This document shows positions 42,193 to 50,023 of a DNA stretch of 64,000 bases, in pieces. Below the pieces are notes generated by a model. It was not told the DNA's origin. It was given only the letters and a program-made list of their open reading frames with translations, and ran no database searches. The stretch spans positions 80,061 through 144,060 of the forward strand of contig NZ_JADHDX010000008.1 of assembly GCF_016820585.1 (NCBI RefSeq). The letters are read 5' to 3'. Source of the DNA: Arthrobacter beigongshangensis (GTDB lineage Bacteria; Bacillota; Bacilli; Bacillales_A; Planococcaceae). Every line of letters begins with the position of its first letter. Position 1 is the first letter of the stretch. Position numbers and translations under genes: made by a program.

Positions 42193-43001
42193 TCCTCATA
42201 ACTCAAAAACGGCTCGTACATCGTAATCGCATGATTTTCTGTAATAAATTCATCATCAATCTTCTCACCATTCATGTTATACACTTCTCTATAAATCGAA
42301 TTATGACGCACATAGCCTCCCCATAGTTCTAGCGTGAAACTATGATCTTTCTCATACACTTTATACGTTCGATTTGCAGGCATAGCCTTACGCCATTCAC
42401 CAACGAGCGAAGTATCCGTCACATAAACAACAAGCTGATAAGGCTCAGTCGTTTCATTTTTTATTTGTAAATCTAAATAATTATATGCACAGGTCGCGCC
42501 GCTACCGAATGGCTGATTGCGCTTTGAATCTGGGAATACATCATAACTGTGGCGATAACGTTCAGTTACCGTCAAAGGCGTATGAATCGTCATCCAGTAA
42601 ATCAGGTTTGACAGCTGACACAATCCCCCGCCAACACCCGTCGTTACTTTCCCATAATGCAAAATCATCCCCTCGACATAGCCCTTCCGTTTCGTCGTAT
42701 TGCCAATTAAGCGCCAATAAGAAAAGGTTTCCCCCGGTTGCAGCACAATGCCATTCAACCGTTTCACCGCAATTTTCAAATTGACGATTTTATTTCTTTG
42801 TAATTCCATATCCACATCTTTCAACTCGCGAAGTAAAGGTGTTCGATGTTGAAACACAACATGACTCAACTTGTCCTCCGCTCGCTTCGACGCATACTTC
42901 TTACCATCTATGTACCACTCCGAATAACGCTTCAAGCGATACGCTTTCTTGCCAAAAAATATACGCAGCTTGCTCCGCTTTTTCGGTTGCAATGAATTCA
43001 T
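42189..43001 (-). CDS. VanW-family protein
   Basis: 270 residues. The VanW domain (about 70-230) has LKIAVKRLNGIVLQPGETFS and GVGGGLCQLSNLIYW near residue 125, diagnostic for the family. VanW was named from vancomycin-resistance clusters but its function is unknown; it occurs widely in Firmicutes without resistance genes. No signal peptide is evident. GGGGG lies 8 bases before ATG 43001; a GTG three codons upstream is less likely. Its stop overlaps the start of the frameshifted acetyltransferase. Confidence 0.82.
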   Translation of the reverse strand: MNSLQPKKRSKLRIFFGKKAYRLKRYSEWYIDGKKYASKRAEDKLSHVVFQHRTPLLRELKDVDMELQRNKIVNLKIAVKRLNGIVLQPGETFSYWRLIGNTTKRKGYVEGMILHYGKVTTGVGGGLCQLSNLIYWMTIHTPLTVTERYRHSYDVFPDSKRNQPFGSGATCAYNYLDLQIKNETTEPYQLVVYVTDTSLVGEWRKAMPANRTYKVYEKDHSFTLELWGGYVRHNSIYREVYNMNGEKIDDEFITENHAITMYEPFLSYEE

Positions 43002-43096
43002 TCCCCACACCCCCTATTACCTATTCTGCTAATGAATCCCATTTCCCTTTCAAACCACCCAAAAAACCAAATGCATTTCATCCATCATTTTCTGCA

Positions 43097-43126
43097 AGTC
43101 ACTCGTCAATTCACGCGAGTCACCGA
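43097..43126 (+). promoter_or_regulatory. Candidate LytTR operator (two direct repeats 21 bp apart)
   Basis: AGTCACTCG and AGTCACCGA start exactly 21 bases apart, about 75-100 bases before the ABC ATPase gene. LytTR regulators bind two 9-base direct repeats separated by about 12 bases, on one face of the helix. The same operon encodes a LytTR protein. Repeat seen; binding inferred. Confidence 0.45.
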
Positions 43127-43195
43127 AATCGCAACGACAACTAAAGCAAAACAACATACACTTGGGTTACAAAGTACTGAAGCGGAGGGATTACG

Positions 43196-43915
43196 ATGAA
43201 CATCATCAACGTCAACAATTTACAAAAAACATATGGCAACAACCACGTTCTAAAAGGACTGGACTTTCAAGCGAAGGAAGGGGAAGTCATCGGGGTTATT
43301 GGGAAAAACGGGGCAGGCAAATCGACATTTCTTGAAATCCTCATGACAATCAAACAGTACGATACAGGAAACGTTGTCCTTTTTAATGAAGATATTAAAG
43401 CACTCTCAACGAATCGCCTAGAACAAATCCGGCAACAAATTTCCGTCGTCCTGCAGCCGACTGAATTTTACAAAACGCTAAAAGTAGTTGAGCTGCTGAA
43501 ATTATTCAAAGCCTATTACAAATCACCACTCGACATCAACACCATCATCGAGGACTTCAAATTGGAGCCACATCGTAAAAAATATTTCGATAAGCTTTCT
43601 GGTGGATGGAAGCAAATTGTCAGTCTAGCGATTGCTTTTTTATCACAACCAAAACTGTTAATTCTGGATGAACCAACAACTGGTTTAGATCCTCATATGC
43701 GCAACATCCTTTGGTCATACATTACAGATTACAACAAGCGCACAGGCGGCACGGTCATTTTAACGACACATAATATGGATGAAATCGAAATGTACTGCGA
43801 CAAAGTGATGCTCATCAATAACGGCATCACTGAACTCTACGATACAACAGAAGGTATTTTGGCATCGGGTTATAAATCAATCAATGATTTCTATCTTAGG
43901 AAGGTATCATTGTAA
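43196..43915 (+). CDS. ABC transporter ATP-binding protein
   Basis: 239 residues. Walker A GKNGAGKST near 36, signature LSGGWKQIVSLA near 136, Walker B LLILDEPTTGLDP near 157, and H-loop TTHNMDE. The type accompanies ABC-2 exporters. CGGAGGG precedes the ATG. First gene of a four-gene cluster (ATPase, permease, LytTR, DUF3021); the permease follows after a 183-base gap filled by 21-bp repeats. Confidence 0.9.
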   Translation: MNIINVNNLQKTYGNNHVLKGLDFQAKEGEVIGVIGKNGAGKSTFLEILMTIKQYDTGNVVLFNEDIKALSTNRLEQIRQQISVVLQPTEFYKTLKVVELLKLFKAYYKSPLDINTIIEDFKLEPHRKKYFDKLSGGWKQIVSLAIAFLSQPKLLILDEPTTGLDPHMRNILWSYITDYNKRTGGTVILTTHNMDEIEMYCDKVMLINNGITELYDTTEGILASGYKSINDFYLRKVSL

Positions 43916-43954
43916 GCAGAATAGCGCTAACTCCAGATAAATCTTTCGGAAAGC

Positions 43955-44059
43955 GAGTTTGCTTGCACTCACCACGGGTTTACTTGCACTCACTATAAGT
44001 TTGCTTGCACCACTTGCCCATTTGCTTGCACTCAAAACGAGTTTGCTTGCAAATGATGA
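43955..44059. repeat. Five 21-bp direct repeats inside the ABC operon
   Basis: Units start at 43955, 43976, 43997, 44018 and 44039, each exactly 21 bases, core (G/A)(T/A)TTGCTTGCACTCA. The units differ mainly in the last 6-8 bases. They lie in the non-coding gap between ATPase and permease genes, ending 40 bases before the permease ATG. Confidence 0.85.
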
Positions 44060-44098
44060 CCTTCGAACTACCAACTTATTAATAAAGGGGAGAAAAAT

Positions 44099-44842
44099 AT
44101 GTTAGCGACACAATTAAAATACGATTTACTCATGTTCTCAAGAGAATTGTTTTACTTAGTCTTCACGATTATCGTCCCACCCGTCACATATCTGTTCATG
44201 GGGCAATTGTTTGGCAATCAAACATACGCAGGAAATCTAAGTTATGCAGAAACGTACACACCATCATTCATTTTACTCATTACATTCGGCGTTATCTTTT
44301 TCGCCTTCGGTTTCGATCAAGTGATGAATCGCACAACCGGCGTCGAAAAACGCATCAGCCTGTCACCTGTACCGAAAAAAATGCTGTTGCTGTCAGCTAT
44401 TTTGAAGTCCATCATCATTACAAGTATCGGCTTTTTCCTTGTCTACGGCATCGGGATGATTGCGTATGATTTAGCGTTCCAGCCAGCACGTTTTCTAAGT
44501 GCTTACGGGTTCTTCATCATCCTGAACGCTGTACTGCTCGTCATTTCTTCAGCAATCTATTCTTTATTCAAAAGCATGAACGCCGCACTGGTTTTTTCTA
44601 TCGTCATTTTCCAAGTTGTTATGATTACAGGTGGCTTTACAATGCCCATTGCTATGATGCCGAAGTTCGTTCAAGTCATGGCAGATGTGAATCCGCTCTA
44701 CCATATGAACAACCTCTTCATTGCAGTTTGGAATGGACAGCTTGTGTTTGACAACAGCACATTCATCTCCATCAGTTACATTGTTGGTTTAGTACTCGTC
44801 GCATTAATCATCATTAGCTTTACGAATAAAAGACGAAGTTAA
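44099..44842 (+). CDS. ABC-2 type permease
   Basis: 247 residues, six hydrophobic segments, ABC2_membrane layout with a conserved FGFDQVMNRTTGVEKRISLSP-like cytoplasmic loop near 75-95 (written in part) and a GGFTMPIAMMPKFVQ segment near 180. It partners the upstream ATPase; the substrate is unknown (drug, peptide or lipid). AGGGGAG precedes the ATG. Confidence 0.85.
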   Translation: MLATQLKYDLLMFSRELFYLVFTIIVPPVTYLFMGQLFGNQTYAGNLSYAETYTPSFILLITFGVIFFAFGFDQVMNRTTGVEKRISLSPVPKKMLLLSAILKSIIITSIGFFLVYGIGMIAYDLAFQPARFLSAYGFFIILNAVLLVISSAIYSLFKSMNAALVFSIVIFQVVMITGGFTMPIAMMPKFVQVMADVNPLYHMNNLFIAVWNGQLVFDNSTFISISYIVGLVLVALIIISFTNKRRS

Positions 44843-44904
44843 TAGACTACTCCAAGACAATCGTAGATGAATTGTATACACTATTGTCTAAGGGGGGCTT
44901 ACGT

Positions 44905-45366
44905 ATGAAAGTGTCATTGAACATCGATAGTGACTATACAGAAACAAAAGTGACGATTGAATCCCCGGAATTGGATCATTCCGTTCAGGAGATTTTGGAT
45001 TTCATAAAAGGAAGAGAAACGGAGTTCTTGGTCGGAAAAGACGGCGATATGCAGCATATTCTAAAGCCAGGCGACATCCACTATTGCCACAGCGAAAAGG
45101 ATGGAGTTGTCGCCGTCACAGCCGATGGTTCTTTTAAATTAAAAGAGAAGTTATACGAGCTGGAGGAAATCCTTCCTTCGAATAAATTCGTCCGGCTCTC
45201 CAAATCCGTCATCGCTAATCTTCATGAAATGAGTAGTTTTGAAGCGTCCTTCAACGGAACACTCTGCGTCTATTTTAAGTCGGGGGCAAAGGAATACGTT
45301 TCTCGCACATACGTCAACACCATTAAAGAATCATTGAAAATGAACAAGAGGAGGGGAAACGAATGA
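44905..45366 (+). CDS. LytTR-domain transcription regulator
   Basis: 153 residues, mostly the LytTR DNA-binding domain in the C-terminal 100 (GDIHYCHSEKDGVVAVTADG, LPSNKFVRLSKSVIANLHEM). No receiver domain, so it is not a two-component regulator. Start ATG 44905 behind GGGGGG. Its stop overlaps the DUF3021 ATG (ATGA). Such regulator/membrane-inhibitor pairs (LytTR regulatory systems such as HdrR/HdrM and BrsR/BrsM of streptococci) are known; similar control of this ABC transporter is inferred. Confidence 0.85.
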   Translation: MKVSLNIDSDYTETKVTIESPELDHSVQEILDFIKGRETEFLVGKDGDMQHILKPGDIHYCHSEKDGVVAVTADGSFKLKEKLYELEEILPSNKFVRLSKSVIANLHEMSSFEASFNGTLCVYFKSGAKEYVSRTYVNTIKESLKMNKRRGNE

Positions 45367-45776
45367 AAACCTTTTTATTCCGTAGTATGATCGGCATTTT
45401 CTTCGGGGCATTTATCGCTGTACTCTTAACGAATTCCGTCGTTTATTTTGGCGAGCAGGACGTGTTAGACGGGCAATTATTCTTGAAAAATTCACTTGGC
45501 TCTATTTTCAGCGGATGGTTTTTCACAGTCAGCCCACTCTATTTTGAAAATACCAATTTACGACTCTCTCAACAGACCGCGCTCCATTTTATAACTGTCG
45601 TTGTTCTATATTTTATCCTAGCATTCGGCATTGGCTGGATTCCATTTACCTGGAGCAGTTTTGCGCTGACACTAGGATTATTCATTGTCGTCTATGCTAT
45701 TTTCTGGACTGCCTTCTATCTTTATTTCAGAAAGCAAGCAAAGAAATTGAATGCGGAATTGAATGGATTTTCGTAA
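45363..45776 (+). CDS. DUF3021 membrane protein
   Basis: 137 residues with four hydrophobic helices, the DUF3021 layout. Encoded directly after LytTR genes in many Firmicutes; by analogy with HdrM/BrsM it may hold the LytTR protein inactive at the membrane. Translation is coupled by the 4-base overlap. Confidence 0.82.
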   Translation: MKTFLFRSMIGIFFGAFIAVLLTNSVVYFGEQDVLDGQLFLKNSLGSIFSGWFFTVSPLYFENTNLRLSQQTALHFITVVVLYFILAFGIGWIPFTWSSFALTLGLFIVVYAIFWTAFYLYFRKQAKKLNAELNGFS

Positions 45777-45792
45777 TTAAAAGCTGTACTAG

Positions 45793-45911
45793 GGAATCCT
45801 TCTAACAACGCTTGGCGCTCGGGGATGCCTCCCGCGATAAGCCAGACAGAAAACCGCTGTCCGTCTTATCACTCCGGCTACCCCGTGTAAGGCGCCTGCG
45901 CTGGAGATTAA
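45793..45911 (+). repeat. Dispersed repeat family B, copy 1
   Basis: GAATCCTTCTAACAACGCTTGGCGCTCGG starts it (given here in parts: GAATCCTTCTAACAACGC then TTGGCGCTCGGGG), followed by ATGCCTCCCGCGATAAGCC, ACAGAAAACCGCTGTCCG, CTTATCACTCCGGC, and CCGTGTAAGGCGCCTGCG. It contains inverted segments (GATAAG...CTTATC; GGACAGCGG/CCGCTGTCC). A shorter inverted copy lies at 63855-63916. GC-richer than its surroundings; fills the gap between DUF3021 and lysE. Confidence 0.65.
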
Positions 45912-45969
45912 GTAAAATCATAAATTCATCATTTATAGATTCAATTCCAATGTGGCTTTCCATTATAAA

Positions 45970-46590
45970 TCATCCGATATTTCCCACCAGTCGAATCGCC
46001 AAATAGATAGCAATTCCCCAGACAACCAATGCAGAGCCTTTATTCAACAATGCCATGAGCTTGCCACTCGAATCCAATTTACCAAAATAGCGTCCGGCAA
46101 TCACCAGCCCGAGAAACCATAGCCACGAAACAATGATCGTCGTCAAAGTGAATGCCACTCGGACATCCCCCGCATAATTGAGCGAGCTCGACCCAATGAC
46201 GCCAATCGTATCGAGAATGGCATGGGGGTTTAATAAAGACACGGATGCCGCAAAGATAATCTGCTTCTTTGCCGAAAATTGCTGCCCGTCCACTTTCATC
46301 GATGCCGCATCGCTTTTCCATAACACAAAACCGATATAGACTAAAAATATAATACCGATACTAAAAATGATATTTTCCAACCAAGCAAATGTCAGCACTA
46401 GCAGCGACACACCAGACACTGCCGCCACAATTAAAATCGTGTCACAAATCCCCGTCGTCACAACAACAGGCAGCGCCCGCACAAATGTCGGCTGCAGCGC
46501 TCCTTGATTAAAAACGAAGACATTTTGTGCACCCAACGGCACAATGAGTCCAAATGCCAAAATGATGCCATGTAAAATTGCTTCCGTCAC
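45970..46590 (-). CDS. LysE/ArgO-type amino acid exporter
   Basis: 206 residues, six hydrophobic segments. LysE-family motifs are FGLIVPLGAQNVFVFNQG near residue 15 and LNPHAILDTIGVIG near 120. These export basic or other amino acids. The long frame to 46710 has no matching N-terminus; AGGGGG lies 7 bases before GTG 46590, giving the family's usual length. Confidence 0.83.
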   Translation of the reverse strand: MTEAILHGIILAFGLIVPLGAQNVFVFNQGALQPTFVRALPVVVTTGICDTILIVAAVSGVSLLVLTFAWLENIIFSIGIIFLVYIGFVLWKSDAASMKVDGQQFSAKKQIIFAASVSLLNPHAILDTIGVIGSSSLNYAGDVRVAFTLTTIIVSWLWFLGLVIAGRYFGKLDSSGKLMALLNKGSALVVWGIAIYLAIRLVGNIG

Positions 46591-46735
46591 CCGCTCACCC
46601 CCTCTCTCACTATTCTTCATCGACAAGATTTTCCCTTTTTCTTTCGACAAAAATAAAAAGAACATTTTTAAGCCAAACAAGGACTTACACTGTCTAATAT
46701 ACATAAGCAATCAAAAATAGAGAGGGTGACTCCAA

Positions 46736-47254
46736 ATCATCAAGCTAGTGAAAAAGGCGCAACAAGGCAATGACAAAGCTTTTCTAAAACTGCTTCAGCA
46801 ATACGAAGCAGACATCTATCGAACGGCTTTCCTCTATGTCAAAAATGAAAATGACGCATCAGACGTTGTACAAGAAGTAGCTTATCGTTCCTTTAAAAAC
46901 ATCCATACACTCAAAAATCCTGAGTATTTCAAAACATGGTTGATCAAAATTACGATTACATGTGCCATTAATGTGCTACAAAAATCAAAAAAAGTCGTGC
47001 CCCTACGACCCGAATCTGAAGAATTTATCGGCTCTCACGATGAAGATATTTCGCTATCACTAACCATTCAAAACCTGCTCAACACGCTTGATGAAGACGA
47101 AAAAAGTGTTGTATTACTAAAATTCTACAACGATTATACCTTCAAAGAAATTGCACAAACACTAGAAATTCCATTAGGAACAGCAAAGTCTATTTTATAT
47201 CGCGCCTTGAACAAACTTCGTGAACAAACCAAGGAGGATGAAATTTATGGATAA
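46736..47254 (+). CDS. ECF-type RNA polymerase sigma factor, probable AUC start
   Basis: About 172 residues. Region 2 has LYVKNENDASDVVQEVAYRSF and region 4 FKEIAQTLEIPLGTAKSILYRALNKL (in parts). Followed by an overlapping anti-sigma gene. The first ordinary start, GTG 46748, is 21 bases from the only Shine-Dalgarno (GAGGG, 46722-46726). The in-frame ATC at 46736 is 9 bases from it and restores the N-terminus expected of relatives (xIKLVKKAQQGN). AUC or AUU starts are rare and known for infC. If this is rejected, the CDS is 46748-47254. Target genes unknown. Confidence 0.75.
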   Translation: MIKLVKKAQQGNDKAFLKLLQQYEADIYRTAFLYVKNENDASDVVQEVAYRSFKNIHTLKNPEYFKTWLIKITITCAINVLQKSKKVVPLRPESEEFIGSHDEDISLSLTIQNLLNTLDEDEKSVVLLKFYNDYTFKEIAQTLEIPLGTAKSILYRALNKLREQTKEDEIYG

Positions 47255-47981
47255 TAAAATCAAGCAGGAACTCAACAAACTCGACATTCCACAAAATCTA
47301 CATGAGCGCCTACAACAAGGTGTCAAACAAGCAAAAGCAGAACAACCGAAAAGAAAATATAAAAACCCACTCATAGCTACAGCTGCTATTTTAGTTATCA
47401 GCTTCGGCATGCTACTGACACCTGTAGGTCAAGCAACGTTTAACGGATTATTTGAAGTGACAAAGTTTGAGAAAAGGCCACATAATGAGGAACTATCATT
47501 CGGTTATTCTTGGAAAGGTACAGCAGGGTATGACACGGTAACGTATGACTCTTTAGCGGAAGTGGAAAATGCTTATACAATCCATATTCCCTTTCCAGAA
47601 CAGTTAGTAACAATAGAAGAAAATACCGAACCAACAACATATAGCGTAGCAATAGATGAAATGGGCAACTTTCTCTCATACAACTATCATCTTTCAACAA
47701 CAGAAAGAATGTATGAAGTCTTCGCGACTAACGTCGTAGAGTCAAGTCCTACATTCGGAGCTGAGACAACAGATGGAGCTGCTATCGAGAAAGAGGTTTT
47801 CATTAATGGTACAGTCGCAACATTATTAGGAACCAATGATTTGGATGGGTATTCTATTTATATTAAAAATGAACAATGGCAAATGGTGATTACCTCTTTT
47901 GCGCGTGGAATTCATGAAGAAGGCGTACTTCATGTAACAGAAGACGAACTTATCAAAATTGCTGAAAGCATTCAATGGTAA
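47247..47981 (+). CDS. Anti-sigma factor, membrane-bound (DUF4367-like outer domain)
   Basis: 244 residues from ATG 47247, with AAGGAGG upstream. Residues 1-40 are cytoplasmic and charged, about 44-62 a membrane helix (PLIATAAILVISFGMLL), and the rest an extracellular domain with GYSIYIKNEQWQMVIT. It overlaps the sigma gene by 8 bases, so stoichiometry is coupled. The signal sensed is unknown; unlike the first pair this is not RsiV-type. Confidence 0.78.
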   Translation: MDNKIKQELNKLDIPQNLHERLQQGVKQAKAEQPKRKYKNPLIATAAILVISFGMLLTPVGQATFNGLFEVTKFEKRPHNEELSFGYSWKGTAGYDTVTYDSLAEVENAYTIHIPFPEQLVTIEENTEPTTYSVAIDEMGNFLSYNYHLSTTERMYEVFATNVVESSPTFGAETTDGAAIEKEVFINGTVATLLGTNDLDGYSIYIKNEQWQMVITSFARGIHEEGVLHVTEDELIKIAESIQW

Positions 47982-47999
47982 AATGCCCAAAAATAAAAG

Positions 48000-48028
48000 C
48001 CGCACCCAGTAATCACAGGTGCGGCTCT
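48000..48028. terminator. Bidirectional terminator
   Basis: AGCCGCACC pairs with GGTGCGGCT; a good T-run follows on the minus strand (end of the rRNA methyltransferase), a weaker one on the plus strand. Confidence 0.85.
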
Positions 48029-48034
48029 CTATAT

Positions 48035-49231
48035 TCATTTCAACTTCTGAATAACAACCACTTTTAAATAATTAAATTCAGGGAAGTCACGACTTGTACG
48101 GAAATCTCTCGGCAATGAGGACTCCTCGAGAATCTTAAATGTAGAACCCGCATCCTTGAAAGCTTCTTCAATGAATGTTTTGAACTTCTTCATGCCAAAG
48201 CTCGCATTATTCGTCGATGCCACAATGACACCGTTTTTCTCCGTAATCGCAATCGCATCCTTCAGCAAAGCCGGATAATCCTTCGCTGTGCTAAACGAAT
48301 ATTTCTTCGTCCGCGCAAAGCTCGGCGGGTCCAGAATTACAAGATCAAACTTTAATTCTTTACGCTTCGCATAGCGGAAATACTCAAACACATCCATCAC
48401 TTTAATATCCTGCTGCTCATAATCAATACCATTGACACTGAACTGCTCAATCGTCTTCGCCAGGCTACGCTTCGCCAAATCGACACTCGTCGTCTTCATG
48501 GCGCCACCAAGTGCCGCCGCAACCGAAAACGCACCTGTATACGAAAACGTATTCAGCACATTTTTACCCTGTGCATACTTATCACGAATCGCCTGACGCA
48601 TATCACGCTGATCCAAGAAAATACCCGTCATTGCGCCATCATTCAAATTGACCGCGAAATTCATGCCATTTTCCTTGACGATAATCGGGAAATCACCTTG
48701 CTCACCACGGACAAAATCATCTTGCTCGATGTATTCACCCTTCGTATCGAAGCGCTTTTTCTCATAAATCCCTTTGTACTCAACGATTTTATCCAACACA
48801 CTATAGACATGATGCTTCAGCGAATAAATTCCCTGGCTATACCAGCTCACCATATAATAACCGTCGAAGAAATCAATCGACAATCCACCGATACCATCGC
48901 CTTCTCCATTAAACACGCGAAATGCCGTCGTGTCTGGATCTACAAAAAGGGCTTCTCGGCGTTCAAGCGCCTTCGCAATTTTTGATTCGAAGAAATCGAA
49001 GTCAATCGCTTCCTCTTCTTTATGCGTCAGCACCCAGCCAATCCCTTTGTTTTGATTGCCATAATAGCCTTTCGCCACAAAACGACGGTCTCTGTCCACC
49101 AAACGAACAATCGCACCTTCCTCCGTCAAAGCATTGGCGTTAATAATCGCTTCCTTCAAAATTAACGGATAGCCCTTTTTCAAATCTGCTATATTTTTTG
49201 CATTCACTTGTAAATCGATTGTTTTCGTCAT
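48035..49231 (-). CDS. ywbD: Class I rRNA methyltransferase, RlmI-like (YwbD)
   Basis: 398 residues: N-terminal PUA domain (about 1-80), an EEHD-type linker, and a methyltransferase domain with NTFSYTGAFSVAAALGG near 223 (motif I) and VILDPPSFARTKK near 300 (motif IV, DPPSF). This is the RlmI/RlmL-C group, which makes m5C in 23S rRNA. The exact target in Bacillales is not settled. ATG 49231 follows a GCTGATGAAATG context without a strong ribosome site. Confidence 0.87.
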   Translation of the reverse strand: MTKTIDLQVNAKNIADLKKGYPLILKEAIINANALTEEGAIVRLVDRDRRFVAKGYYGNQNKGIGWVLTHKEEEAIDFDFFESKIAKALERREALFVDPDTTAFRVFNGEGDGIGGLSIDFFDGYYMVSWYSQGIYSLKHHVYSVLDKIVEYKGIYEKKRFDTKGEYIEQDDFVRGEQGDFPIIVKENGMNFAVNLNDGAMTGIFLDQRDMRQAIRDKYAQGKNVLNTFSYTGAFSVAAALGGAMKTTSVDLAKRSLAKTIEQFSVNGIDYEQQDIKVMDVFEYFRYAKRKELKFDLVILDPPSFARTKKYSFSTAKDYPALLKDAIAITEKNGVIVASTNNASFGMKKFKTFIEEAFKDAGSTFKILEESSLPRDFRTSRDFPEFNYLKVVVIQKLK

Positions 49232-49550
49232 TTCATCAGCCTACTTCATCATTTTTTCTTATTATCGCACGTTTACACCAGAATTGCGAAATTGGCTAGG
49301 GTTTGTTATCCTTCTACCCACATCATTTGTATATCCTTCGCTCTGCGAATAATCATCAAAGTCGTGTATGCCGCTATAAATAATATCCCAGCGCTATTGT
49401 CTAACTTGCCGTCCTTTGACGGAGCAAATACGTTTATCTCACTTTGAAAAATCATTCCATCATTTCACACAGTGTCTACATAAAAATATATTCGATTCAC
49501 AATCCAGAATAGCGTTGCATGCTGAATCCATCTCATGGGATAGAAAACAC
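49232..49550. other. Gene-free region before the toxin locus
   Basis: About 320 bases with no credible gene. A small CCGTC-CTTT-GACGG hairpin near 49410 is the only structure noticed. Confidence 0.4.
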
Positions 49551-49553
49551 GTA

Positions 49554-49603
49554 TATGATATAGTAGTAGGACAATAGAATAGGTGGCTCAAGGGTGGTCA
49601 GCC
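49554..49603 (+). promoter_or_regulatory. Toxin mRNA -10 element and 5' pairing arm
   Basis: TATGAT at 49554-49559 is a likely -10, putting the 5' end near 49566. The next 32 bases (CAATAGAATAGG ... GGTCAGCC, 49572-49603) are largely complementary to 49763-49796 in the 3' part of the same transcript. Such 5'-3' pairing hides the ribosome site in type I toxin mRNAs. Confidence 0.55.
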
Positions 49604-49631
49604 CATTCCCGTAAGAAAGGGGGTGGTGCTG

Positions 49632-49718
49632 ATGTCAGTATTCGAATCGTTAATGTTCGCAGTAGCATTTGCAACATTAATCATATTGATATTGTCATTT
49701 AACCTAAAACAAAAATAA
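49632..49718 (+). CDS. Type I toxin, putative holin-like toxin family (TxpA/BsrG-related)
   Basis: 28 residues: MSVFESLMFAVAFATLIILI, then a short tail ending in NLKQK. One membrane helix and a basic end, the pattern of Hol_Tox peptides such as TxpA and BsrG (starting MSxxESLM-like). AAAGGGGGTGG lies just before the ATG. The transcript has complementary 5' and 3' arms and an internal hairpin that serves as minus-strand terminator for a convergent antisense RNA. Overproduced peptides of this class damage the membrane; here that is inferred. Confidence 0.85.
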   Translation: MSVFESLMFAVAFATLIILILSFNLKQK

Positions 49719-49785
49719 CCCATCCTTGAGTTAGGCGCTCAGATGGGTTATTCCTACTGTATGGCTGCCCCTTGAAGGGACCTAC
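49711..49785 (-). ncRNA. Candidate antisense RNA antitoxin
   Basis: On the minus strand a hairpin AATAACCCATC/GATGGGTTATT (49714-49752) is followed by TTTTTGTTTT, an intrinsic terminator pointing against the toxin gene. A TACAAT -10-like element lies at 49788-49793; a -35 (TTGTGA) is only 14 bases away, so the start is uncertain and may lie further upstream, towards 49840. The RNA would overlap the toxin mRNA 3' end, as RatA and SR4 do in B. subtilis. Confidence 0.55.
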
Positions 49786-49795
49786 CTATTGTATT

Positions 49796-49829
49796 GACCG
49801 CTGGATCTCACAAATCCGCGGTCTTTTTT
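49796..49829 (+). terminator. Terminator of the toxin mRNA
   Basis: GACCGCTGGAT pairs with ATCCGCGGTC (one bulge), followed by TTTTTT. It ends a toxin transcript of about 265 bases. The remaining 190 bases up to the next gene show nothing else. Confidence 0.85.
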
Positions 49830-50023
49830 AGTTTATTCAACTTATACTGCAAGTATACAATTTAAAACCAGATATTTCAAGAGATTCAGTACCCTACGAT
49901 GAGTAACCGTGCACAGTGATCGCCATTTTAGAACGTACGCCTAGCATAACAAAGCGTATCATTAAAATAGCAGTGGAATCTCCCCCACTACTTCTCTTCT
50001 TGCAACAACGCCCCATCCACTAT

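Noticed and set aside
43955..44059. CRISPR-like short repeats
   Set aside because: Period of 21 bases with no spacers; simple tandem repeat.
45793..45911. Small RNA gene or tRNA-like element
   Set aside because: No tRNA features; sequence recurs near 63.9 kb, so treated as a dispersed repeat.
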